This document shows, in pieces, positions 1-8,774 of a stretch of DNA of 64,000 nt. The DNA lies in contig JADJQN010000003.1 of NCBI GenBank assembly GCA_016712745.1, positions 372,001 through 436,000 of the forward strand, in the 5' to 3' direction. The position numbers were made by a program, and so were the translations under genes. Origin of the DNA: Sandaracinaceae bacterium (GTDB taxonomy: Bacteria; Myxococcota_A; Polyangia; Polyangiales; JADJQN01). The first letter of the stretch is position 1, and each line of letters opens with the position of its first letter. A model generated the notes under the pieces. It was not told where the DNA came from and made no database searches. It was given only the letters and a program-made list of their open reading frames with translations.

Positions 1-1507
1 CTCGAATGACCTTCATGCGGTTGAGGTACAAGCAAGGTTGTGCCTGCTGCTTGACGCCCGCCCAAATCTGACGCTGGCCCCGTGGCGAGCGGAGAACGGC
101 CGACAAGAAATCCGCAGTCATCTTTCGCGGGTCGGGGCGGAGAACCGCGACGCTTCTCACCAGGACGAACCCGCCTGCATCACGCAAGACGCACATTCGG
201 CCAGTTGTCGCACCGACGCAGACCATGAGGAGGTCGCCGACTTGCGGTTTGCAGCGTCGCCAGCACTTCTCCGCAGTCTGAATCTCAACAAAGTCAGTCG
301 TCGTATAGTCCATGTGACCATCTCTGACGTTTTTCGCGGTGACGAGCGGAATACCGACGGGGACGCGCTGCGGAGTGAGGTGCTCTCCGTCTGTCACCAA
401 CGACGTCACGCTCTCCACCGTCTCCCACGTCCAGTCGGCAGGCAGGCCGTTGCCTGTGGCGCCAGCATTGAGACGGCCCGACGTCGCGAGGTCGAGAACG
501 CTTTGGCGAACGGCCGAGACTTTCTCCGCGCAGTTCACCAGCAAGTCGAAGTTCTCGACGACGCGCTTCCAGGCGACGTCGAACTCTTCTGGGCCTTCGG
601 CGGTGGTGAGGGCTTCGAGGGCGGACTTGGTGAGACGGGCGCTGGTGACGCGCTTCTTGGTCTGGCGAGCTTCGAGTTCGTCGCAGAGGGCCATGAGCTG
701 GTCGACCTTGGCGACGATGCGCTTCTGCTCAGCGAGTGGTGGCAGCGGAATCGCCAACGCCTCCAGCTTGCCCTTCGTGATGTGTTGCAACCCGACCCCG
801 CCGTGTGCCTGAGCAATCATCTCGTCGAGGCGAGCGTTTATCGCGATGCGGAGGAAGCCAAGCTCGTACGCCTTCGCGTAGATCTCGCCTCGAAAGATGT
901 GCTGGTTCAGAACTCCTTTGGGTCCGTTCCAGATGAACGCACCGAAAGAGGTGCCCGGCGTTCCCGACCAACTGATTAGGAAGTCACCTGGTCCCAAGTG
1001 GTGCTTCGCTTCCACCGCGAATGCGCAGTGGTTGAAGGGCGCGGACGGGTTGTTCAGATTCTGGATTCGCACGATGGGCAGCCCGGATGTGCTCCAGTCA
1101 TTTGGCTTGAACGCGCGGCCGTTCACGAGGTTCATAGCGTGACCGATGCGAGTCCACGCCCAAGGGTGCGGCAACGAGAATGGCACCTCGTCATTGCCAA
1201 GGACACGAAGCTCCTCCATTTGTCGGGCGTCGCCACGCGCCAGCTTGCTTTGCCGATCTCGCTGAGCGGCTGCGAGGAGGAGGGTCACCGAATCGTCATA
1301 AGCCTCGCGCGTGCTCAAGCGCCAACGGATTGCAAAATGCAGAATCAGCTTGCGCAATGCAGACGTGCCACCAGCGGTCTCGGATAGTACGTGAAACTGA
1401 GCGAGCAAGACGGCGCTCGACGTGACGCCGGGTCGCACGCCGGCGAGAGCCGAAGCGACCAATGTCGAGTGCGCACGCGGGGCAGTGACCTCGTCCACGA
1501 CGTTCAC
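1..1507 (-). CDS. hsdS: type I restriction enzyme specificity subunit HsdS, cut by window edge
   Basis: Specificity subunit that gives the HsdR2M2S complex its bipartite DNA target. Reading the minus strand from GTG at 1507 gives an open frame to the window edge (about 502 residues). It contains the signature central conserved helix IPLPPLAEQKRIVAKVDQ (about 700-755), which separates two target-recognition domains; the second domain begins near base 470 and is still open at base 1. The start is a GTG whose last two bases lie in the hsdM stop codon (GTGA overlap), so translation is probably coupled. Upstream of the first recognition domain there is an N-terminal helical stretch of about 110 residues. 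The C-terminus, roughly the last part of the second recognition domain and the distal conserved helix, is missing because of the window edge. Plus-strand open frames over it are antisense shadows. Confidence 0.92.
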   Translation of the reverse strand, partial: MNVVDEVTAPRAHSTLVASALAGVRPGVTSSAVLLAQFHVLSETAGGTSALRKLILHFAIRWRLSTREAYDDSVTLLLAAAQRDRQSKLARGDARQMEELRVLGNDEVPFSLPHPWAWTRIGHAMNLVNGRAFKPNDWSTSGLPIVRIQNLNNPSAPFNHCAFAVEAKHHLGPGDFLISWSGTPGTSFGAFIWNGPKGVLNQHIFRGEIYAKAYELGFLRIAINARLDEMIAQAHGGVGLQHITKGKLEALAIPLPPLAEQKRIVAKVDQLMALCDELEARQTKKRVTSARLTKSALEALTTAEGPEEFDVAWKRVVENFDLLVNCAEKVSAVRQSVLDLATSGRLNAGATGNGLPADWTWETVESVTSLVTDGEHLTPQRVPVGIPLVTAKNVRDGHMDYTTTDFVEIQTAEKCWRRCKPQVGDLLMVCVGATTGRMCVLRDAGGFVLVRSVAVLRPDPRKMTADFLSAVLRSPRGQRQIWAGVKQQAQPCLYLNRMKVIR

Positions 1508-2955
1508 GAACCGGCTACTTCAAGTGCCCTGGCCAGCTCGTCGCGAAGTTGGTCGCGAACCTTCGCCGCCTCAGACGTCGCATCCAAGTACTGGTTCAGC
1601 AGCTCGTCGGCATCCCCCGGTCCATCATCAACGGCGCGAGGGTTCTTGATGTCGAGGTTGTAGTCGCGAGTCTTGATGTCGTCGATGGAGACCTTCCACG
1701 CCTGGTCGGATTCCTTGCGCTTCGCCCACCACTTCTTCTCGACCGCGAACTCATCGATGCGAAGCGGCTTCGACTTTGAGTAGCTCTTCGCTCCTGGCGG
1801 GTACGGATGCTCGTAGAACCAGACGTGCTTCGTGGGCTCGCCCTTCGTGAAGAAGAGGAGGTTCGTCTTGATGCTGGTGTACGGGGCAAACACGCCCTTC
1901 GGTAGACGGACCACCGTGTGGAGGTTGAACTCGTCGAGGAGCTTCTCTTTGATACGCGTCTTGATGCCTTCGCCGAAGAGCGTGCCGTCGGGAAGTACGA
2001 GCGCGGCGCGGCCGCCGGGCTTGAGCAGGGTCATAATGAGCACGAGGAAGAGGTCGGCGGTCTCGCGCGTCCGGAATGTCGCGGGAAAGTTGTTCTCTAT
2101 GCCGTCTTCTTCCATGCCGCCGAAGGGTGGGTTTGTGATGATCACGTCCACGCGATCCTTCGGGCCGTAGTCGCGGAGGGGGCGAGCCAGCGTGTTGTCG
2201 TGTCGGATGTTCGAGGGGATCTCGATGCCGTGGAACATCATGTTCGTGACGCAGAGAAGATGCGGCAGAGGCTTCTTCTCGACTCCGTGGATGCTGGCCT
2301 GGAGCTTGTCTTCGTCTTTCGCGCTCTTCACGTACTTCTTTCGCACGTGCTCAATGGCGCATGTGAGGAAGCCTCCGGTGCCGCAGGCTGGGTCGAGGAT
2401 CGTCTCGCCTAGCTTCGGATCGACTTGGTCCACGATGAACTGTGTCACCGCGCGCGGCGTGTAGAACTCACCTGCATTGCCGGCATTCTGGAGATCTGAG
2501 AGAAGCTTTTCGTACACGTCACCGAACTCGTGACGGTCGGCGGCGCGGTTGAAGTCCAGCTCGTTCAACTTATTGATGACCTGCCGGATAAGTGTGCCGG
2601 ACTTCATGTAGTTGAAGGCGTCCTCAAATACGCCGCGTACGACGGCAGAGATGGCTGCGTTCTTACCGCTGATCGGCAACTCTTTGAGGGCTTTGAAGAG
2701 GTCGTTGTTGATGAAGTCCGCCAGCTCATCGCCGGTGATGCCTTCGGCGTTCTTGGCCCACGCTCGCCAACGCAATCGCGCGGGGATCGGGGACTTGTAA
2801 CCGTCTTCGAGCAGCTCTTTCTGCTCCTCGTGGTCGTCGAAGACCTTTAGGAAGAGCATCCACACGAGCTGGCTGAGGCGCTGCGCATCGCCGTCGACAC
2901 CCGCGTCTTTGCGCATGATGTCCTGGATACCTTTGATCGTCGTGCTCAACGCCAT
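1504..2955 (-). CDS. hsdM: type I restriction-modification DNA methyltransferase HsdM
   Basis: N6-adenine methyltransferase subunit, 483 residues, a normal length for HsdM. An N-terminal helical domain precedes the Rossmann methylase fold. The SAM-binding motif I DPACGTGGF is at residues 188-196 and the catalytic motif IV NPPF at 275-278, the canonical gamma-class N6A arrangement. It methylates the adenine in the bipartite site read by HsdS and is required for both protection and restriction. The ATG start at 2955 lies 22 bases after the hsdR stop, and its stop overlaps the hsdS start, so R-M-S form one minus-strand operon. No damage is visible. Confidence 0.97.
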   Translation of the reverse strand: MALSTTIKGIQDIMRKDAGVDGDAQRLSQLVWMLFLKVFDDHEEQKELLEDGYKSPIPARLRWRAWAKNAEGITGDELADFINNDLFKALKELPISGKNAAISAVVRGVFEDAFNYMKSGTLIRQVINKLNELDFNRAADRHEFGDVYEKLLSDLQNAGNAGEFYTPRAVTQFIVDQVDPKLGETILDPACGTGGFLTCAIEHVRKKYVKSAKDEDKLQASIHGVEKKPLPHLLCVTNMMFHGIEIPSNIRHDNTLARPLRDYGPKDRVDVIITNPPFGGMEEDGIENNFPATFRTRETADLFLVLIMTLLKPGGRAALVLPDGTLFGEGIKTRIKEKLLDEFNLHTVVRLPKGVFAPYTSIKTNLLFFTKGEPTKHVWFYEHPYPPGAKSYSKSKPLRIDEFAVEKKWWAKRKESDQAWKVSIDDIKTRDYNLDIKNPRAVDDGPGDADELLNQYLDATSEAAKVRDQLRDELARALEVAGS

Positions 2956-2977
2956 GGTGGTCGGTTATCTCTCTGGG

Positions 2978-5389
2978 CTAGGACGCGGGTCGGTCGGATG
3001 CTGTGCGAGGCTGACGGAATAGTTCTTCTTCGAGTTCCCGGATCGCCTTCACGTACGCGTCCTTGCCCCCGAACTTCTGGATAATCTCAGTGGGCGTGCC
3101 GAGGGAGGTCAGCGGCTGTACTTTCAGGACGCCCATGTTCTCGATGTCGTCGACACCCTCGTTCGCGAACTTATCGAGAAGGGCTTCGAGGACTGCCCGA
3201 GCGGCGTCACCGTACTTGGTGAAGTAGTGGCGCTTGCGCACATTGTTCGCTCGCTCCTTGCGAGTGAGTGTCGGCTGATCGAAGGCCACATGACATACGA
3301 GGTCGAACGCGGATAAGTCTCTGCCGACCTCAGCTGCCAGTTCCTCGAAGAACACGCCGTGCTCTTGAAGCTCTTTCAGGACAGCCTGCTTCCGGTCCGT
3401 CTCGCTCCAGGTCTTCAGAAAGGAGTCGAGGCTCGTGAACCGTTCGCGTATCGCGTTGCGCGTGTAGTCCCTGAGGGACTCCGTGATGAGTTTTCCGTCC
3501 TTGCCGTAGTACTGAACGCGTTCGGCGACAACGTGGACGGGGACGTCGCCGACGACGTACTTCACGCGACCTCCGCCACCGCCACCGCCTTCGCCCGGGC
3601 CCGAGGTGTCGAAGCCCTCGTCGCTCCCGCCATCGGAAGGCTCTCCACCGCCCCCCGTTTGCTCGTCGCCAGACTCGACTTCTGGGGGCTCAACCGGGCC
3701 GTCCGGCGGTGGAACGTAGATTTGCACCGGGTCGCCATCGAAGTCCGGGTCGGCGAATAGCTCCGTTGCCTTCCGAAAGTCGATAATCGTGAAGAAGAGC
3801 TTGCCGAAGTCTTCGTCGATGCGGGTGCCGCGACCGATTATCTGTTTGAACTCGGTCATCGAGCGGATCGTTTGGTCGAGGACGATAACCTTGCAGGTCT
3901 TGCAGTCGACACCTGTGGTCATGAGCTTCGACGTCGTCACGATAACTGGATAACGTTCCTCGGGATGAATGAAGTTATCTAGTTCAGCTTTGCCCTCGGG
4001 GTTGTCGCCGGTTATCCGCATCACGTACTTGCGATTCTGCGCACACAGATCCGAGTTTGCATTCACGAGGGCTTCTCGCATGCGTTCGGCGTGGTCGATG
4101 TCCTCACAGAAGACGATGGTCTTATCGTAACGGCTGGTCTCGGTGAGGAACTGGGTCAGCTTCTCGGCGACGAGCTGCGTCCGCTTTTCGAGGATAAGTG
4201 TGCGGTCGAAGTCCCGCTGGTTGTAGACGCGGTCTTCGATATCTTGCCCGTGCTTATCCTGTTTGCCGCGCTCCGGCCGCCATCCCGCAACGTCCTTATC
4301 TAGATCGATGCGTACCACCTTGTAGGGAGCGAGGAAGCCGTCCTCGATGCCCTGCTTCAACGAGTAGGAATACGCGGGCTCCCCGAAGTAGTGCGTGGTG
4401 GATACGTCGGCGGTTTCCTTCGGCGTGGCCGTGAGCCCGACCTGCGTGGCGCCGGAGAAGTAGTCGAGGACTTCACGCCACGCGGAGTTATCCGATGCGC
4501 TACCGCGATGACACTCATCCACCACGATAAGGTCGAAGAAATCGGGTGAGAACTGACGGAAGAGGTCCTTATCCTCTTCGGTGCCTGTAATCGCCTGGTA
4601 GAGCGCGAGGTATATCTCGAACGACTTATCCACTTTGCGGTTGGCGATCTTCGTCATCGCGCCGGCAAACGGCTTGAAGTCGTTCGTCTTCGTCTGGTCG
4701 ACGAGGATGTTGCGGTCGGCGAGGAAGAGGATGCGCTTCTTGGCCCCCGCCTTCCACAGGCGCCAGATTATCTGGAATGCCGTGTAGGTCTTGCCTGTGC
4801 CCGTCGCCATCACGAGAAGGATGCGGTCCTGCCCCTTCGCGACTGCCTCGATAACTCGGTTGATGGCGCTTACCTGGTAGTAGCGCGGCGCTCTGTCACC
4901 GGCATCCGAATGGTACGGCTGCGCTACGAGGGTCTCGGCAGAGGACGTGATGCCCTTCCATGCGCAGTAGCGGCGCCAGAGCGCGTCCGGCGTCGGGAAC
5001 TCCGTGAGCGAGAGGTGCTGCTCTGTCGTTGCAGCCTGGCCGGTGCGGTCGTGAAACAGGAAGCCGTCGCCGTTCGACGAGAACACGAAGGGCACGTCGA
5101 GCATCTCGGCATAGCCGAGGGCCTGCTGCATGCCGTCACCGACGCTGTGGTTGTTATCCTTCGCCTCGACGATAGCAAGAGGCAGGTTCGGCTGATGGTA
5201 GAGGACGTAGTCGGCAAACTTGGTCTTGCCGCGTGTGACCAGGCGCCCACGAACGATCACCCGGCCCTTCGTGAGATGGACTTCTTCACGTACCTGCGTC
5301 TGCACATCCCAGCCGCTGCCTACAATCGCGGGCGTGATGTACTTCGTACAGACGTCGCGCTCGGATAAGGCTTTCTTGCTCACGGGCAT
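2978..5389 (-). CDS. hsdR: type I restriction endonuclease/translocase subunit HsdR
   Basis: Motor and nuclease subunit, 803 residues from the ATG at 5389. I prefer this start because similarity to the family begins immediately (MPVSKKALSERDVCTKYITP); the frame stays open 62 codons further upstream but that stretch is Arg-rich and unlike the family. The PD-(D/E)XK nuclease residues are D60, E75 and K77 (IVEAK). The SF2 motor has Walker A MATGTGKT ending at residue 201 and Walker B DECH at 291-294. A Gly/Glu-rich linker of about 45 residues near 600-645 joins the motor to the C-terminal HsdM-binding helical domain. It is the first gene of the hsdRMS operon. The DNA is unusually rich in GATAA/TTATC words (see findings). 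Confidence 0.96.
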   Translation of the reverse strand: MPVSKKALSERDVCTKYITPAIVGSGWDVQTQVREEVHLTKGRVIVRGRLVTRGKTKFADYVLYHQPNLPLAIVEAKDNNHSVGDGMQQALGYAEMLDVPFVFSSNGDGFLFHDRTGQAATTEQHLSLTEFPTPDALWRRYCAWKGITSSAETLVAQPYHSDAGDRAPRYYQVSAINRVIEAVAKGQDRILLVMATGTGKTYTAFQIIWRLWKAGAKKRILFLADRNILVDQTKTNDFKPFAGAMTKIANRKVDKSFEIYLALYQAITGTEEDKDLFRQFSPDFFDLIVVDECHRGSASDNSAWREVLDYFSGATQVGLTATPKETADVSTTHYFGEPAYSYSLKQGIEDGFLAPYKVVRIDLDKDVAGWRPERGKQDKHGQDIEDRVYNQRDFDRTLILEKRTQLVAEKLTQFLTETSRYDKTIVFCEDIDHAERMREALVNANSDLCAQNRKYVMRITGDNPEGKAELDNFIHPEERYPVIVTTSKLMTTGVDCKTCKVIVLDQTIRSMTEFKQIIGRGTRIDEDFGKLFFTIIDFRKATELFADPDFDGDPVQIYVPPPDGPVEPPEVESGDEQTGGGGEPSDGGSDEGFDTSGPGEGGGGGGGRVKYVVGDVPVHVVAERVQYYGKDGKLITESLRDYTRNAIRERFTSLDSFLKTWSETDRKQAVLKELQEHGVFFEELAAEVGRDLSAFDLVCHVAFDQPTLTRKERANNVRKRHYFTKYGDAARAVLEALLDKFANEGVDDIENMGVLKVQPLTSLGTPTEIIQKFGGKDAYVKAIRELEEELFRQPRTASDRPAS

Positions 5390-5654
5390 GGAGGATAAGC
5401 GGGTCTCAAAACTGCGGGCAAGCACAACGAGGTCTCGCTGGCCCGCTCGCCCCTGGGCAGCGATGACAACGCGCATGGCGTTAGGGCACTTATCCGGAAA
5501 GTGCTGAAAAGCGCTTCTTCGACGCCGCCTCGTGCTGCCGGTCGACGCTCGACATGGGGGCGCACTTATCCTCAAGAAGTAGAAATTGGTAGAGTGCGAG
5601 GCCCCCCAGCAGCCGTCGGAACGCCCATTTCACCGACAGGCGCACCGGGCACAT

Positions 5655-6164
5655 TCATCGCTTGGTGCAGCGACGTGCGTAGAACGGGGACGGTGGGACA
5701 AGAGCGGTGCCGCCGCCTTCTATCCGCCACGCAACGGTTCCACGTTGGCGATCGGTGATGTAGATGCGGCCTCCGCGCACCTCAGCAGGATAACTTTGGC
5801 TGCCTTGCAGTGCTTCTAGCCCGCCCATTTCCACGTTCGCATACCCGTCGCGGATAACGAGGCCGGTGACCATGCCGCCGGTGCATCGATACCTGTCACG
5901 CACGCCCGACCAAGCGTGCTCGTGTGCCTCGGCTTGCGACTGCTCAGCCTGCGCGCGCGCTGCGTCGGCTCGTTGGCGCTCGTCCGCGCCGTGCCGCAGC
6001 ACGATAAGTTCCGCTTGCATCGCAATCTCTCGTTCGCGAGCCTCATGAAGTTGTGCTCGTAGTTCGTCAGTGTCCGATCGGCACGCGCATAAGACGAGTG
6101 CGAGGCTCGTGGCCATGATCCTCAGTCGCGAATTGGATAAGTTCACCGCGCGCTCACTCCACAA
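5655..6164 (-). CDS. small coiled-coil lipoprotein, unknown function
   Basis: 169 residues. A basic n-region and hydrophobic stretch end in LVLCAC at about residue 28, read as a lipobox (L-C-A-C), so it is probably a lipid-anchored envelope protein. Residues 30-85 are charged and Gln/Glu/Arg/Ala rich with heptad-like spacing (coiled coil). The C-terminal 80 residues contain a small beta-rich domain with two Cys (C94 region and near the C-terminus). The start overlaps the end of the upstream zinc-ribbon gene by 11 bases, so the two are translationally coupled. An alternative ATG at 6116 would shorten the signal and remove its basic residues, so 6164 is preferred. I do not recognise the family. 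It shares the GATAA-rich base pattern of hsdR. Confidence 0.65.
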   Translation of the reverse strand: MWSERAVNLSNSRLRIMATSLALVLCACRSDTDELRAQLHEAREREIAMQAELIVLRHGADERQRADAARAQAEQSQAEAHEHAWSGVRDRYRCTGGMVTGLVIRDGYANVEMGGLEALQGSQSYPAEVRGGRIYITDRQRGTVAWRIEGGGTALVPPSPFYARRCTKR

Positions 6165-6660
6165 TACGGATATCTAGATAACAATCGCGTTCGCTCGGAA
6201 ATCGATAACAGGCAAGATCAGATTCGTCGTGCGGTCTCGAAGAAAACGTCACAGGTACAGTTGTCGTGCCTTGCGAAGCCACATCGCCAGAACACGCGAC
6301 GTCCGAGACGAGCGGTTCGCCGCCACCAACTCTTGGCGTCAACGTCACGGTTACGCACATGGTGCCGCTGAAGTATCCCGTGTTCGTGAAGATGCACTCG
6401 CTTGACGCACCACTCGCACTCGCTACAGCCTGGCAGACTGCCCGGAGTCGTGAGCCGCCTTTTAGCCAGAATTTCGCTGCGAAGTACGACGGGATGGTTA
6501 GTAAGGCCAGCAAGACAAAACCAACCACCCGACGCGCGGTCCCGATCGGGGGCTTAGCGTTTGATGTCACGTATATGGGTACTTGAAACACGTAGCCACA
6601 CCCGCACTGCTCTATTTGCGCGGGCAGTATTACGTGACAGTTCGGACACACTTTTTCCAT
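6154..6660 (-). CDS. zinc-ribbon, single-span membrane protein, unknown function
   Basis: 168 residues. The N-terminus has CPNCH followed by CGCG within 18 residues, a zinc-ribbon pattern. A hydrophobic segment around residues 43-66 (VVGFVLLALLTIPSYFAA) would anchor it, leaving an extracytoplasmic domain with several Cys that could form disulfides. It lies immediately upstream of, and overlaps, the coiled-coil lipoprotein, suggesting joint function at the envelope. I do not recognise the family beyond the zinc ribbon. Located between the R-M operon and the frameshifted lipoprotein, it may be element cargo. Confidence 0.65.
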   Translation of the reverse strand: MEKVCPNCHVILPAQIEQCGCGYVFQVPIYVTSNAKPPIGTARRVVGFVLLALLTIPSYFAAKFWLKGGSRLRAVCQAVASASGASSECIFTNTGYFSGTMCVTVTLTPRVGGGEPLVSDVACSGDVASQGTTTVPVTFSSRPHDESDLACYRFPSERDCYLDIRIVE

Positions 6661-6767
6661 CGCCCCTCCTGTCCTCGAATCTCACCGCCTACCTATCCGC
6701 CAACTCGCGCGAACCGCAGCGCCGGACCCCATTGCGACCGTGCTCATGACGGCTTCGTTAGCGCCAA

Positions 6768-8083
6768 CTACGGGCAGGTCGCGCCCAGTACCACCGAGTA
6801 TGCGGGCCGCACCCCACCGCCTCCGCCCCAATAGGTGTCGAGCGAACGGGGCGAGCACAGCGTTGCTTGCCTCCAACGAGTGGCGGCGTTGTTGTCCGTG
6901 TCCAGCCACGCTTTCGTGGACGGCGTGCCGCCGATATACCTCGGTGGATCTGCGCTCCACTCACCTGCGCTAACGGCGGTGGACATCAGTGACGACGCCT
7001 CCGATGACACGGCTACAAAATCGCATACAGTCGATGAATCGCCCGCCGGCGTAATCGCGATCTGCCCGCCGGTCAGGCCAACAAGGCCAGCTATTGCGTC
7101 AACGTTTGCAGGTATGAAATCGCCTTGCAGGAGCTGGCAGGTGACGCCAGTTCCACCGTTGTAGATGCAAACCTGAAAGTGATTCGTTTCAATCGGCACG
7201 TTCAGTTCGTTGCGGAGGTAAGCGACTCCATGAAGTCCGTCAGAGGTGATGCCGATGGCGCCTATAACGCCACTCATAGAAACGGATTCACACGCATCGC
7301 TGGCGGGATTGCAAACTTCAGCGGTACACGGATTGGTGTCGGGCGGGCATATACGCCGATAATTGACGCAGAATCCCCGGGCGCGCACTCATCCACGTTG
7401 CATGCAACACCGTCGTCGCAGTCAGCGTTTGTGGTACACGGCGGCCGACAGCTCGAACCGCATTGCGGAGTTCCATCAGCATCTTCATAACACCCGACGT
7501 CACTCGGACAGGTAGTGGCAACAGCAGCGAGGGACACATGCGCCCCGTTGCAACTTGAGGATGAACCGGAGCAATGCGTCACCGTCATTGGCTGGTCTAT
7601 CGTGGCGAAACCGCAGACCAGCGCGCCCGGCCCGCACGCGAGAGCACCGACGTTCACCTCGGCACAGCTCACCTCTGACGCTAGAAAGTTACACCCGTCG
7701 CAACAAGGACCACCGCTGCATTCGCATGCTGCGCCGTGACATTCGCCGGAGGCGTCACAGACGTCGGAGTGGGTAGTGCCGTCGTCGTCGTCGCAGGGCC
7801 CTACTAACGCTACACACCCGTCGCAGCATTGCCCGACTGTAGAGCAGACGCAGCCACCGCCTGGGGCGTCCTCAGCGCTAGCGTCAGAAATGCTTGCATC
7901 ATGTGTAGCAGCGTCTCCCGAATCTGCCGAAGTTTCGACGTCATCCAAATACGAGGCGTCGACAACGAAGTGCGACGAGTCGATACCTCCGTCGGTCGGG
8001 GCATGAGAAGCCGTTACTCCGCAGCCGGATATCAGCACCACCAGAATTAGCACGCGCACAGTCGCCCCCGTGAGGCGATGCAT
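6768..8083 (-). pseudogene. Cys-rich lipoprotein gene broken by a one-base frameshift
   Basis: The ATG at 8083 begins a lipoprotein signal (MHRLTGATVRVLILVVLISGC) and an Asp/Ser/Ala linker, then Cys-rich modules of the CCDGC and C-x-D-x-VAC-x-x-DEC type typical of myxobacterial surface lipoproteins. In that frame the module stops making sense at about 7375, in the run GCGCGCCCGGGG. The matching continuation (FCVNYRRICPPDTNPC and onward, Cys-rich, then a beta-rich domain ending at 6768) is in another frame. Inserting one G/C in that run restores DECAPRGFCVNY. The whole product would be about 440 residues. This is either a real frameshift or a homopolymer sequencing error. A GTG at 7388 could express the distal part alone, without a signal. 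Confidence 0.7.
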
Positions 8084-8242
8084 CCGACGGTCTCGCGCCC
8101 ATGTCATAGCCCGCAGGACCCACATGGACCAAAGCGAACCGTTGAGCTGCGGTGCCAAACGAGGTGGATTCGACGCCAAATCGCGGCGCAAGATGGAACA
8201 TGTTTGGGCCAATGCATTTCCCCCGACCAGCCAAGGGTAACT

Positions 8243-8262
8243 TATGAGTTGTTCAACTCATA
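8243..8262. promoter_or_regulatory. 20-bp palindrome, candidate operator of the XRE regulator
   Basis: TATGAGTTG-TT-CAACTCATA: two perfect 9-bp arms around a 2-base centre, about 70 bases before the regulator start and in the divergent region shared with the lipoprotein gene. This is the size and symmetry expected for a dimeric HTH repressor or C-protein site. Binding by the adjacent regulator is inference. Confidence 0.5.
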
Positions 8263-8331
8263 GTGGGTGTGCGGCTACCAGGCGGAGTGGCCCCGAAAGC
8301 TCGACACCGGAATACGCATGGCCGCTCCGAA

Positions 8332-8589
8332 ATGTGGGCGAAGCCGACGCTGGCGCGGGCCATCAGGGGCGCAAAGATGCGCTTTGGCGCGCGGGTGCGG
8401 GACCTTCGCCGTGCGGAAGGACTCACGCAGGAGGAGGTTGCCGAGCGCGCAGGCGTGCATCCGAAGTACGTGTCGCGCGTGGAGGGCGGTCTCGCGAACC
8501 CGTCGCTCGCGGTGGTCATCGCTATCGCGAATGCGCTCAGTCTGGATCCGGCGCACCTGTTCGCGCAGGACGCACCGACTCGCCGATGA
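8332..8589 (+). CDS. XRE/Cro-family HTH regulator, C-protein-like
   Basis: 85 residues from ATG 8332; an alternative ATG at 8377 gives 70 residues and begins right at the helix-turn-helix (MRFGARVRDLRRAEGLTQEE). The domain has the usual five-helix pattern with the SRVEGG recognition-helix end and the NPSLAVVIAIANAL fourth helix, and hardly anything else. Its size and sequence resemble R-M controller proteins and small phage-type repressors. It is divergent from the lipoprotein and R-M side and heads the plus-strand integration module. A perfect-arm palindrome lies upstream and is a plausible autoregulatory operator. Whether it controls hsdRMS, 3 kb away, or the element's excision genes cannot be told from sequence. 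Confidence 0.85.
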   Translation: MWAKPTLARAIRGAKMRFGARVRDLRRAEGLTQEEVAERAGVHPKYVSRVEGGLANPSLAVVIAIANALSLDPAHLFAQDAPTRR

Positions 8590-8774
8590 CCAACGATCGA
8601 GTTCACAGGCATCGCGGGGATAGCGCCTCCGCGACGATCGGGCGCGCCGAATATGAATAAACATCGATCAAACTCGGGAGCTGCGACAGCCAACCGCGCC
8701 AGCAGTCCCATACCGGGCGCGAGGAAACGGTAATCGGTCGATGGTGGACGCGTCGGACGCGTCGGACGCGGCGC

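Larger units (their letters stand above)
2964..6205. repeat. segment densely populated with GATAA/TTATC words
   Basis: Hand counting gives about 32 occurrences of GATAA or its complement TTATC here, roughly one per 100 bases, over half extended to GGATAA/TTATCC. Both orientations occur, in hsdR, in the spacer and in the two small genes upstream. I count none in bases 1-2580, one at 2586 and about one in 6210-9000. The words fall at mostly synonymous sites, so this is a DNA-level bias. No function is known to me. Confidence 0.7.

Noticed and set aside
38..979. Long plus-strand open frame of 313 codons
   Set aside because: It lies antisense to hsdS, whose minus-strand frame shows the diagnostic IPLPPLAEQKRIVAKVDQ helix; the plus-strand product has no domain.
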